A stretch of DNA of 64,000 nucleotides from Citrobacter sp. Cu233 (GTDB lineage: Bacteria; Pseudomonadota; Gammaproteobacteria; Enterobacterales; Enterobacteriaceae): the NCBI RefSeq assembly GCF_030332225.1, contig NZ_JAOWIF010000028.1:682001-746000 (forward strand), in the 5' to 3' direction. How positions within the stretch are numbered: the stretch's first letter is position 1; each line of letters begins with the position of its first letter. The notes under the pieces were generated by a model that was given only the letters and a program-made list of their open reading frames with translations, did no database searches and had not been told where the DNA came from. This document shows positions 21,438 through 29,662 of the stretch, in pieces. Made by a program: the position numbers and the translations under genes.

Positions 21438-22373
21438 TCAAAGCATTTCGCGTGCCTGTGTTGCAATCGCCTGTGCGTCAAAACCGTGGTGCTGACGCAT
21501 CCAGCCACGATCGGCCGCCACCGCATACTCACCATCAGGGATCCCCAAACGTTTCAGCCTCGTGCCGGCACCTGCTCCAGCCAAAACTTCAGCCACCAAA
21601 CTCCCCAGTCCGCCATTAACATTATGCTCTTCAACGGTGATGACTGCTTTACAGCCATGTAATGCAGATAAAAGTGCTTTCGTATCACACGGTCGAATTG
21701 AAGGGACACTGACCACCGTCGCCTGAATACCGGAATCAGCCAACAGCGCGGCAGCATCAACGATTTCATGCACTGTCGAGCCTGTCGCCACCAGCGCAAT
21801 ATCTTCGCCTTCACGTAAGGTCACGATTGCACCAGGGATAAAGCGATAATTTTCATCATGACACTCCGGCAACGCCTTCCCGTCCATGCGGATATAGACC
21901 GGCCCCTGGTAGCCCAGCGCATAGTCGATAATCTGCCGACATTCACGCGGCGAAGATGGGGCAAAAATCTGAATGTTGCCGAAGCCGCGCATAATCGCGA
22001 TATCATCAATCGCGTGGTGAGTACTCGCCAGCGGACCATAGCTGGCGCCCGCGTTAAGACCAAATAACTTCACATTGGTATTGTTGTAACAAACGTCGAC
22101 CTTAATTTGCTCATTGGCTCGTGAGATCAGGAATGGTGCGGCATTACAAGTGACAGCCACCTTGCCGCCGAGGGCCAAACCAGCGGCCGTTCCAACCATG
22201 CTTTGCTCAGCAATACCTACATTTACCAAACGCCCCGGGAACTGTTTGATGAAGGGGGCAATTTTTGCGGTTGATGTAGAGTCCGCCACGACCGGCACCA
22301 GATCGACACCACGTTCTACTGCATCAATAAATGCCTGAACCATAACGTTTGCAAGGTGTTCTGCATTACTCAT
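21438..22373 (-). CDS. Transketolase C-terminal half (split enzyme)
   Basis: A 311-residue protein matching the pyrimidine-binding and C-terminal domains of transketolase. NVGIAEQSMVGTAAGLA near residue 52 holds the glutamate that activates thiamine diphosphate. Its start overlaps the end of the N-terminal-half gene by eight bases, so the two subunits are made together. Split transketolases of this kind often act on unusual ketose phosphates, for example apulose-4-phosphate. The substrate here is unknown; the neighbouring kinase and dehydrogenases suggest a ketose phosphate derived from an imported sugar or polyol. Confidence 0.88.
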   Translation of the reverse strand: MSNAEHLANVMVQAFIDAVERGVDLVPVVADSTSTAKIAPFIKQFPGRLVNVGIAEQSMVGTAAGLALGGKVAVTCNAAPFLISRANEQIKVDVCYNNTNVKLFGLNAGASYGPLASTHHAIDDIAIMRGFGNIQIFAPSSPRECRQIIDYALGYQGPVYIRMDGKALPECHDENYRFIPGAIVTLREGEDIALVATGSTVHEIVDAAALLADSGIQATVVSVPSIRPCDTKALLSALHGCKAVITVEEHNVNGGLGSLVAEVLAGAGAGTRLKRLGIPDGEYAVAADRGWMRQHHGFDAQAIATQAREML

Positions 22374-23196
22374 CTCTCAGTTCCTCCAGTGCCAGTTCAA
22401 TTTCTTCACCTTTCGGTACGCGGTGGTGCCATTCGGGGCGCCCCTGAATAAAGGAGATACCAGCGCCTTTCGTGGTATTAGCAATAATGACATTGGGTTT
22501 ACCTTCCTGCTTCAGTCCTTCCAGCGCGGCAACAACCGACGCCATATCATTCCCCAGGCATTCAGTCACCTGCATACCAAATGCCTGCCATTTTGCGGCG
22601 AGCGGATCGGTGTTCATGATTTCGCGCGTCGGCCCGGCTAACTGGAGGTTGTTTTTATCATTAATAATGACCAGGTTGTCGAGACCATAATGCGCCGCAG
22701 CCAGCGCCGCCTCCCAGTTACTGCCTTCAGCCAGTTCACCGTCACCGGTAATTAAAAAGATGCGGCGGGCGCTGTTGCTCTTCTTAGCCGCCAGTGCCAG
22801 CCCGACCGCAACAGGTAAACCATGGCCTAATGCGCCAGTATTCAGTTCAATGCCCGGGGTTTTCTGACGAACGGGGTGTCCGGGGAGATGGGAATTGGCA
22901 TGTTGATACGTTTCCAGCCAGTCGATGGGGAAATAACCCGCCTCTGCCAGGACGCAGTAGTAACACCCTACTGCATGCCCCTTAGACTGGATATAAACAT
23001 CGCGCTCATCATCATTGATACGATCCGGAGCAACATTAAGCATTCGGAAGTAGAGCGCAGTCAGCAGTTCGACCTGGGAAAGGTCTGCGCCAGTATGCCC
23101 CCCTGCAGGGCTGTTAGCATTCAGTCTAACGATGTGGCGGCGCACAGCCCGCGCTTTGCGCTCAAGTGTCTGGACATCATAGTTGTAGGGATTCAT
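22366..23196 (-). CDS. Transketolase N-terminal half (split enzyme)
   Basis: A 276-residue thiamine-diphosphate-binding subunit. The cofactor motif starts at ITGDGELAEGSNWEAA (near residue 150) and runs to IINDKNN, and the early GHTGADLSQVELL matches the transketolase N-terminus. It is the first gene of a two-gene unit reading away from the SorC-type regulator. A palindrome resembling the putative regulator operator lies about 30 bases upstream of its start. It likely forms a heterotetramer with the C-terminal half. Confidence 0.88.
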   Translation of the reverse strand: MNPYNYDVQTLERKARAVRRHIVRLNANSPAGGHTGADLSQVELLTALYFRMLNVAPDRINDDERDVYIQSKGHAVGCYYCVLAEAGYFPIDWLETYQHANSHLPGHPVRQKTPGIELNTGALGHGLPVAVGLALAAKKSNSARRIFLITGDGELAEGSNWEAALAAAHYGLDNLVIINDKNNLQLAGPTREIMNTDPLAAKWQAFGMQVTECLGNDMASVVAALEGLKQEGKPNVIIANTTKGAGISFIQGRPEWHHRVPKGEEIELALEELRDE

Positions 23197-23224
23197 TTAA
23201 TACCTCTGAATTTATTTTCAATAC

Positions 23225-23238
23225 GGAATATTTATTCC
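23225..23238. promoter_or_regulatory. Putative operator 1 (GGAATATTTATTCC)
   Basis: The inner 12 bases, GAATATTTATTC, differ at one position from the perfect palindrome GAATATATATTC found at 23377 and 24731. It lies just upstream of the split-transketolase start, a repressor-like position. Confidence 0.5.
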
Positions 23239-23375
23239 ATCAGGGACTAAAAAAACCAGAAATCCCCAGGCGTTGCATCACAAGGCTTGCGCGCTGCGTC
23301 ATACTCAGGAACATTCTGCCTCCTTACCGCATGCAAACTGATGCCGGGTAATCTTCAGTTGATCTGAAGCCATCA

Positions 23376-23389
23376 TGAATATATATTCA
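23376..23389. promoter_or_regulatory. Putative operator 2 (TGAATATATATTCA)
   Basis: A perfect 14-bp palindrome in the 361-base gap between the transketolase pair and the regulator gene. Its 12-base core recurs exactly upstream of the kinase operon at 24731. Probable binding site of the SorC-type regulator; inferred. Confidence 0.6.
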
Positions 23390-23463
23390 CACATGACTCT
23401 TTATTCAATTATGCGGCCCGTTTTCTATTTTTGTCCATAGCTGTTTTTGAGTATTGGTTAAAG

Positions 23464-23479
23464 TTAGAGCTTTATCACA
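23464..23479 (-). promoter_or_regulatory. Possible CRP site between transketolase and regulator genes
   Basis: On the minus strand it reads TGTGATAAAGCTCTAA: a perfect TGTGA left arm and a weak right arm. It would fit catabolite control of the divergent units, but the match is partial. Confidence 0.35.
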
Positions 23480-23557
23480 CTTAACTGTCGTCATTTTTCG
23501 CGTATGATAAAACACTCTAAGATAATGGCTGTACGTAAATGATTTTCGGGGAAATAT

Positions 23558-24508
23558 ATGGCTAAGCAGGATGAACAACGGCTATTGGTTAAAATCGCAA
23601 CCCTTTACTACCTTGAGGGACGCAAACAATCCGATATTGCTCAGCTTCTCTCGCTTTCTCAGTCGTTTATATCCAGAGCCATCACCCGCTGCCAAAAAGA
23701 AGGCGTGGTAAAAATCAGCGTCGTCCAGCCCTCAAATATCTTCCTGAATCTTGAGAAAGGCATCGAGGAACGCTACGGGCTTAAGCAGGCAATTGTGGTG
23801 GATACGGAAGAGGATGCCAGTGATTACACCATCAAGCGGGCCATCGGCTCTGCCGCCGCACACTATCTGGAAACACGCTTGCGGCCCAAAGATCTGGTCG
23901 GGGTATCTTCATGGAGTTCAACAATTCGCGCCATGGTTGATGAAGTCCACACCCAAAATCTTAAAGCAGGCGGCGTTATTCAACTACTGGGGGGTGTAGG
24001 ACCTAACGGTAACGTACAGGCGACCATTCTGACACAGACACTTGCTCAACATTTGAACTGTGAAGCCTGGTTGCTTCCATCACAAAGCATCGAAGGCTCG
24101 GTCGAAGAGAAAAATCGCCTCATCGCCAGTAAAGACGTCGCTGACGTCATTTCTCGCTTCGATAATGTCGATATTGCTATTGTTGGTGTCGGTATTCTGG
24201 AACCTTCTCAGTTACTGAAAACCTCAGGTAACTACTATCACGAAGATATGCTGCAAGTCCTGGCCGATCGCGGTGCCGTTGGCGATATTTGTCTGCACTA
24301 CTATGACAAAAATGGTCAACCGGTATTAACGGATGATGAAGATCCGGTTATCGGTATGGCTCTCGACAAAGTGAAAAAATGTCCGAATGTAGTGGCACTG
24401 GCGGGGGGAACGGATAAAGTTGCCGCGATTAAGGGTGCATTAAATGGCGGCTATATCGACGTACTGATCACCGACTACCCCACCGCCCGAATGCTGGTTA
24501 CAGCCTGA
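23558..24508 (+). CDS. SorC/DeoR-type sugar-binding transcriptional regulator
   Basis: A 316-residue regulator with an N-terminal helix-turn-helix (about residues 12-52, GRKQSDIAQLLSLSQSFISRA) and a C-terminal SorC sugar-phosphate-binding domain. The family senses phosphorylated sugars and acts as repressor or activator of neighbouring catabolic genes. It stands between the divergent split-transketolase genes and the kinase/transport operon, both of which carry the GAATATATATTC-type palindrome upstream. The effector is probably a phosphorylated intermediate of the local pathway (inference). Confidence 0.9.
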   Translation: MAKQDEQRLLVKIATLYYLEGRKQSDIAQLLSLSQSFISRAITRCQKEGVVKISVVQPSNIFLNLEKGIEERYGLKQAIVVDTEEDASDYTIKRAIGSAAAHYLETRLRPKDLVGVSSWSSTIRAMVDEVHTQNLKAGGVIQLLGGVGPNGNVQATILTQTLAQHLNCEAWLLPSQSIEGSVEEKNRLIASKDVADVISRFDNVDIAIVGVGILEPSQLLKTSGNYYHEDMLQVLADRGAVGDICLHYYDKNGQPVLTDDEDPVIGMALDKVKKCPNVVALAGGTDKVAAIKGALNGGYIDVLITDYPTARMLVTA

Positions 24509-24647
24509 TTCTGATACCTCTTTTAGCCTTTGCATAAATGATATTTACGGCAAAGGCTTACCATAAAACCATTATATTTCAATGAACTGAAAGGATTCAT
24601 CTCCAGTTATTTTTTTATTCTCCCTGCTCTTCCCCTGTCTGTGTAAG

Positions 24648-24663
24648 TGTGATTCTCAGCACA
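24648..24663 (+). promoter_or_regulatory. CRP site upstream of the kinase operon
   Basis: TGTGATTCTCAGCACA matches TGTGA-N6-TCACA at nine of ten arm bases. It is about 190 bases before the kinase start and 70 bases before the operator-like palindrome, consistent with cAMP-CRP activation of an alternative-carbon operon. Confidence 0.7.
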
Positions 24664-24730
24664 ATTGATGATTTTTCCTGTAGCCCGACGGAAATAATCT
24701 GGCTAAGGTATTAAATAAATAATCAACATC

Positions 24731-24742
24731 GAATATATATTC
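24731..24742. promoter_or_regulatory. Putative operator 3 (GAATATATATTC)
   Basis: An exact copy of the core of the palindrome at 23377-23388, located in the 342-base gap before the kinase gene. A shared site in the two control regions points to one regulator, most likely the SorC-type protein encoded between them. Confidence 0.6.
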
Positions 24743-24850
24743 AGCAATAAAAAACACAACGTCGCGGCCAGGCATGATGAAGTAATGAAACGACAGTTAA
24801 GGGTACTCTACCCTCTAAACCGGAACGCTACGTGGCTCAGGAGATAATCT

Positions 24851-26371
24851 ATGTGTGCAGCGAAGAAAGAGTTCATTATTGCGCTGGATGAAGGTACGAC
24901 CAACGCGAAGGCGGTCGTGCTTGATGCACAGGGCAACGTCGTGGCCAAGTTTTCTCAGCCGCTGGCGATTCAAACGCCACGTGAAGGTTGGGTTGAACAA
25001 TCCGGTGAGATGTTGATTGACGCCTCCATTAACGTCATCGCCAAAGCGGTTAATCACGCTGGGGCAGAAAATGTGGCAGCACTGGCTATCAGTAATCAGC
25101 GAGAAACCGCGATTGGCTGGTATCGTCATACAGGTAAACCGCTGAATTCCGCTATCACCTGGCAATGTACCCGCAGCGCAGGTTACTGCGAGGCATTACG
25201 CCAGGACAATAAAGAGCAGTTGATTAAAACAACGACTGGCCTGCCGATAGCCCCACTGTTCTCAGCATCTAAAATGCGCTGGCTGCTGGAATCGGTGACT
25301 GATGGCCCACAGCTCGCGGAACAGGGACTGATCTGTCTTGGAACAATCGATAGCTGGCTGCTGTGGAACTTAACCGGCGGCGAAGCGTTCTCCTGCGACT
25401 ATTCCAATGCCGCACGCACACAGTTACTCAATCTGCACACCGGGCAATGGGATGACACCATGCTGTCATTGTTCCACATTCCTCGCGCCGCATTGCCGGA
25501 AATCAAACCATCGAGCGGGTTATTTGGTCACACCCGTGGACTGAATGGGATCCCGGACGGCATTCCGGTGATGTCGATGGTCGGTGACTCACACGCCGCT
25601 TTGTTCGGCCATGCTCTCGGCGAGATGGGATGCGTTAAGGCCACGTACGGCACAGGCTCTTCTGTAATGGCACCGGTGAAATCCGCGCAGAGTGATATTG
25701 GTGCGCTGGCGACCACTATCGCCTGGCACGATGGCGACAGCATCATTTACGGTCTTGAAGGAAATATTCCACACACCGGCGATGCGGTAGCGTGGATGGC
25801 AGAAAGCACCGGGCTCAGCGAGCTGCCTGACGCCGAACTCACTCACGAGCTGAATACCCTTCCTGAATCTGTCGAATCAACGCTCGGCGTGTATTTTGTC
25901 CCTGCCCTCACCGGGCTAGGCGCGCCCTGGTGGAATGACAGCGCCCGTGGCGTTATCTGCGGACTCAGTCGGGGTGTAAAGCGGGCGCATTTAATTCGCG
26001 CCGCGCTCGAGTCGATGACTTATCAAATCGCCGACGTCGTGGTCACTATGCAACAGCATAATGATTTTAGCCTGTCAGCATTGATGGTTGATGGCGGACC
26101 GACCAGGAATGACTGGCTAATGCAATATCAGGCAGACCTATTGGGTTGCCCGGTGATGCGCAGCGATGTACCGGAACTTTCGGCCATTGGCGCTGCATTA
26201 CTGGCGCGTAAAGCACTTCACCCCGGTTCGCTCACTGATTTAAAAGCCTTTTTAACCGTACACAGCACATTTCAACCCGACATGACGCGTCATCATCGTC
26301 TGCAAAAAAGATGGCAAGAATGGCGCCATGCGGTAGACAGAACATTATGGAAACCGGCCTCGTCCGTCTGA
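24851..26371 (+). CDS. FGGY-family carbohydrate kinase (glycerol-kinase-like)
   Basis: A 506-residue FGGY kinase. The N-terminal ALDEGTTNAKAVV is the phosphate-1 loop; SNQRETAIGW, GDSHAALFG and YGTGSSVMAP follow the glycerol-kinase pattern more closely than xylulokinase. Such kinases phosphorylate glycerol, erythritol, apulose or other short ketoses and polyols. It starts the kinase - transporter - dehydrogenase operon, preceded by an AGGAGA ribosome site. The substrate cannot be read from sequence; a ketose that feeds the split transketolase is the likeliest reading. Confidence 0.87.
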   Translation: MCAAKKEFIIALDEGTTNAKAVVLDAQGNVVAKFSQPLAIQTPREGWVEQSGEMLIDASINVIAKAVNHAGAENVAALAISNQRETAIGWYRHTGKPLNSAITWQCTRSAGYCEALRQDNKEQLIKTTTGLPIAPLFSASKMRWLLESVTDGPQLAEQGLICLGTIDSWLLWNLTGGEAFSCDYSNAARTQLLNLHTGQWDDTMLSLFHIPRAALPEIKPSSGLFGHTRGLNGIPDGIPVMSMVGDSHAALFGHALGEMGCVKATYGTGSSVMAPVKSAQSDIGALATTIAWHDGDSIIYGLEGNIPHTGDAVAWMAESTGLSELPDAELTHELNTLPESVESTLGVYFVPALTGLGAPWWNDSARGVICGLSRGVKRAHLIRAALESMTYQIADVVVTMQQHNDFSLSALMVDGGPTRNDWLMQYQADLLGCPVMRSDVPELSAIGAALLARKALHPGSLTDLKAFLTVHSTFQPDMTRHHRLQKRWQEWRHAVDRTLWKPASSV

Positions 26372-26499
26372 CGCCTCACCAGGGAAAATACGTGACGATT
26401 TTTTACCAACAATAAAAGGAGAATTCCGGCCCATAAAAGAATTCAGGCTTTACGTTGTTTCACCGTACCCGACAATAACAACACAGAGAGAACATTGTC

Positions 26500-27435
26500 A
26501 TGAAATTACGTTTAACGCTGCTAACTGCTGCAACCCTGACTGCTTTGTCTTTTACTGCCCATGCCGCAGATAAAGGGACAATCATGATTATGGTTAACTC
26601 ACTGGATAACCCTTATTACGCCTCTGAGGCAAAAGGTGCCAGTGAAAAAGCACAACAGTTAGGTTACAAAACCACGATTCTTTCGCACAGTGAAGATGTT
26701 AAAAAACAGAATGAATTAATCGATACCGCCATCGGAAAAAAAGTCCAGGGTATTGTATTGGATAATGCAGACTCAACCGCAAGTGTTGCGGCAATTGAAA
26801 AAGCAAAAAAAGCTGGGATTCCTGTCATATTAATCAACAGGGAAATTCCGGTTGATGATGTTGCGCTTGTACAAATCACCCATAATAACTTCCAGGCTGG
26901 TTCTGAGGTGGCCAACGTATTTGTTGAGAAGATGGGCGAAAAAGGCAAATATGCCGAATTGACCTGTAACCTGGCTGATAATAACTGCGTTACTCGCTCT
27001 AAATCCTTCCACCAGGTTATTGACCAGTTCCCGGACATGACCAGCGTCGCCAAACAGGATGCCAAAGGTACGCTTATCGACGGTAAACGTATTATGGATA
27101 GCATTCTGCAGGCACATCCGGACGTTAAAGGTGTCATCTGCGGCAACGGTCCTGTTGCGCTTGGCGCCATCGCCGCGCTCAAAGCAGCCAACCGTAACGA
27201 CGTTATTGTCGTTGGCATTGATGGCAGCAACGACGAACGTGATGCGGTAAAAGCAGGAACACTTCAAGCCACGGTGATGCTTCAGGCTCAGGCGATCGCT
27301 GCACAGGGCGTCGCGGATCTGGATAACTACCTGCAAAATGGCGTAAAACCAGCTAAACAACGCGTCATGTTCCGCGGCATTCTCATCACTAAAGATAACG
27401 CAGATAAAGTCCAGGATTTCAATATCAAATCCTGA
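26500..27435 (+). CDS. Periplasmic sugar-binding protein, RbsB type
   Basis: A 311-residue periplasmic-binding-protein-4-family receptor with a signal peptide ending near AHA-ADKG (residue 22). The mature protein starts with the family's strand TIMIMVNSLDNPYY. It has two cysteines in ELTCNLADNNC, possibly a disulfide. It delivers a sugar or polyol to the ABC importer encoded downstream. A 128-base gap after the kinase could hold a separate promoter. A stable hairpin follows the gene, typical of abundant binding-protein messages. Confidence 0.9.
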   Translation: MKLRLTLLTAATLTALSFTAHAADKGTIMIMVNSLDNPYYASEAKGASEKAQQLGYKTTILSHSEDVKKQNELIDTAIGKKVQGIVLDNADSTASVAAIEKAKKAGIPVILINREIPVDDVALVQITHNNFQAGSEVANVFVEKMGEKGKYAELTCNLADNNCVTRSKSFHQVIDQFPDMTSVAKQDAKGTLIDGKRIMDSILQAHPDVKGVICGNGPVALGAIAALKAANRNDVIVVGIDGSNDERDAVKAGTLQATVMLQAQAIAAQGVADLDNYLQNGVKPAKQRVMFRGILITKDNADKVQDFNIKS

Positions 27436-27445
27436 TCTCGGGTTA

Positions 27446-27467
27446 TTGCGCCTCTCACGAGGCGCAA
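27446..27467 (+). terminator. Intercistronic hairpin after the binding-protein gene
   Basis: TTGCGCCTC at 27446-27454 pairs with GAGGCGCAA at 27459-27467 around TCAC, a perfect 9-bp stem. There is no T-run. It lies between the binding-protein and DUF2291 genes. It probably protects the upstream message from 3' decay and so sets the excess of binding protein over the membrane parts. Confidence 0.65.
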
Positions 27468-27478
27468 AGGAGAATATT

Positions 27479-28099
27479 ATGACTAAAAAAGTCTGGCTGG
27501 CGCTGGCCGTATTGACCGTCGGAGGATGTCGCATCGTCTCGCAGCAAGAGCTGGCGGATCTCAAATCTCCACCAAACCCCAATATGGCGAATATAGACCA
27601 AACGTGGCAAAGCAAAATTGTCCCACAAATTGTTGGGCAGGCTCGTCCGGTTGCTGAATTAATGGCCGCGTTGCAAACCGAACCAGACATTGATAGCGCC
27701 TGTAAAAACCTTGGCTACCGCTCCCAGGAAGAGAATCCCTGTATCTTTTACGTGAAAGTAGAGGGGCCAATTAGCCATCTTGATACCACGTCCCGCAGTG
27801 GGAAAATGACTATCACGGATAAAAGCGGCAGCAATATTATCGTACAAATTGGCCCAACCCTGCGAGGCACGCAATTACGCGATGCTTATAAAGGCACCAG
27901 CTATGGCGACTTCAACGACCAGGTATTATTTGGTGAATATGGTCGAGCCATTAACGAACAAGCGATAAAAATGATTCAAGCGTCGCAACTAAAAACGGGT
28001 GAATCAACACAAGTCTATGGTGTTTTTTCTGCGTGGGATATTCCGCAAACGCTTCCGGATATTACACCAGCAAAAATAGAAAAGATGAGGGGACAATAA
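27479..28099 (+). CDS. DUF2291 lipoprotein of a sugar ABC operon
   Basis: A 206-residue protein with a lipoprotein signal whose lipobox VGGC places the lipid-anchored cysteine at residue 17. The rest matches the DUF2291 family, seen with ribose-type sugar ABC transporters. Its function is not known; an accessory part of the uptake complex at the membrane is plausible. The ATG at 27479 follows AAAGGAGA; the frame upstream of it is within the hairpin. One base separates its stop from the ATPase gene. Confidence 0.85.
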   Translation: MTKKVWLALAVLTVGGCRIVSQQELADLKSPPNPNMANIDQTWQSKIVPQIVGQARPVAELMAALQTEPDIDSACKNLGYRSQEENPCIFYVKVEGPISHLDTTSRSGKMTITDKSGSNIIVQIGPTLRGTQLRDAYKGTSYGDFNDQVLFGEYGRAINEQAIKMIQASQLKTGESTQVYGVFSAWDIPQTLPDITPAKIEKMRGQ

Positions 28100-28100
28100 A

Positions 28101-29645
28101 ATGCAACAGCAAGATATCATCGTTCCCCACCCAGTCGAATCAGACGTTATTATCGAAACCCGCGATCTGTCACGCATCTACCCTGGGGTAGTAGCATTAG
28201 ATAACGTTAATTACCGGGTATATCGTAATAAAGTAAACGTGCTGATCGGAGAAAATGGTGCCGGTAAATCCACCATGATGAAAATGCTTGCTGGTGTTGA
28301 AAGCCCATCATCCGGTCAAATCTTTCTGGACGGCAAGCCCGTTTTTCTGAATTCAACTCATCAGGCTGAAAAACAGGGCATTAGCATTATTTTCCAGGAA
28401 TTAAATCTCTTCCCAAATATGAACGTCATGGACAACATCTTCATGGCTAATGAGTTCTTTCAGAAAGGGAGAATTAACGAAAAGTACCAGTATGCACTGG
28501 CTAAATCTTTACTGGAAAGGCTTGAACTGGACGTTGATCCGTATACGCCCCTGGATGAACTCGGGATTGGCCACCAGCAACTGATTGAGATTGCCCGTGC
28601 CCTTTCCAAAGATACGCGTGTGCTAATTATGGACGAACCAACGTCAGCCCTCAGCCAGTCTGAGGTAAAGGTGTTGTTCAATGTGATTGAACAGCTCAAG
28701 CGGCGTGGCGTTACCATCATCTACATATCTCATCGTCTTGAAGAACTGATGGAAATTGGTGACTACATCACTATCTTTCGCGATGGCCGATTTATCAGTG
28801 AAAGAACGGTCAACGATGCCAGCGTTCCATGGATCATTGAACAAATGGTTGGCGATAAGAAAAAACATTTCGATTATCAGCCCGCACCAAAAAGTGACAC
28901 GATCCTTACTGTTCAGGGACTCACAGCACTCCATCCCAGCGGTGGCTATAAGCTCAATGACGTAACATTTAGCTTAAGTAAAGGTGAAGTGATTGGAATC
29001 TACGGTCTGCTGGGCGCAGGACGTACAGAACTGTTCAAAGGCCTGGTTGGATTGATGCCTTGCCAGAGTGGGAATGTTCAGCTCAACGGTGAATGCATTA
29101 ATAAAGCCCACTTTCAGTCCCGACTGAAAAAAGGGCTGGCGCTGGTACCAGAAGACAGACAGGGCGAAGGCGTCATTCAGATGATGTCAATTCAGTCCAA
29201 CATGACGCTGTCTGACTTCAGCCTGAAAGGATTTCGCCGTGCCTGGAAATGGCTCAACCCGCATAAAGAACAGGCCAGCGTGAAGAATATGATCCAGCAG
29301 CTAGCCATCAAAGTCAGCGATCCCGAGCTGCCTATTACCTCATTGAGTGGAGGCAATCAACAAAAGGTTGTCCTCGGCAAAGCATTAATGACGCAGCCAC
29401 AGGTGGTCTTCCTTGATGAACCTACTCGTGGCATCGATGTCGGTGCCAAAACTGACGTATATCACCTGATCGGCAAAATGGCTCAGCAAGGGCTGGCGGT
29501 GATGTTCTCCTCATCAGAACTGGATGAAGTGATGGCCCTGGCGGACCGAATTCTGGTGATGGCCGATGGCCGCATTACCGCAGATGTCCCTCGCCATGCG
29601 GTCACTCGTGAGAAATTGATCGCGGCTTCTACACCTCAAGATTAA
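28101..29645 (+). CDS. Sugar ABC importer ATPase, RbsA type
   Basis: A 514-residue double ATPase. The first half has a full Walker A (GENGAGKST, near residue 52) and Walker B (LIMDEPTSAL) but a divergent signature (LGIGHQQ). The second half has a degenerate Walker A (GLLGAGRTE) but a standard signature (LSGGNQQK). This asymmetry is normal for RbsA, MglA and XylG. It energises uptake with the permease encoded 17 bases downstream. Confidence 0.93.
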   Translation: MQQQDIIVPHPVESDVIIETRDLSRIYPGVVALDNVNYRVYRNKVNVLIGENGAGKSTMMKMLAGVESPSSGQIFLDGKPVFLNSTHQAEKQGISIIFQELNLFPNMNVMDNIFMANEFFQKGRINEKYQYALAKSLLERLELDVDPYTPLDELGIGHQQLIEIARALSKDTRVLIMDEPTSALSQSEVKVLFNVIEQLKRRGVTIIYISHRLEELMEIGDYITIFRDGRFISERTVNDASVPWIIEQMVGDKKKHFDYQPAPKSDTILTVQGLTALHPSGGYKLNDVTFSLSKGEVIGIYGLLGAGRTELFKGLVGLMPCQSGNVQLNGECINKAHFQSRLKKGLALVPEDRQGEGVIQMMSIQSNMTLSDFSLKGFRRAWKWLNPHKEQASVKNMIQQLAIKVSDPELPITSLSGGNQQKVVLGKALMTQPQVVFLDEPTRGIDVGAKTDVYHLIGKMAQQGLAVMFSSSELDEVMALADRILVMADGRITADVPRHAVTREKLIAASTPQD

Positions 29646-29662
29646 TCAGGCTGGAATCCATC

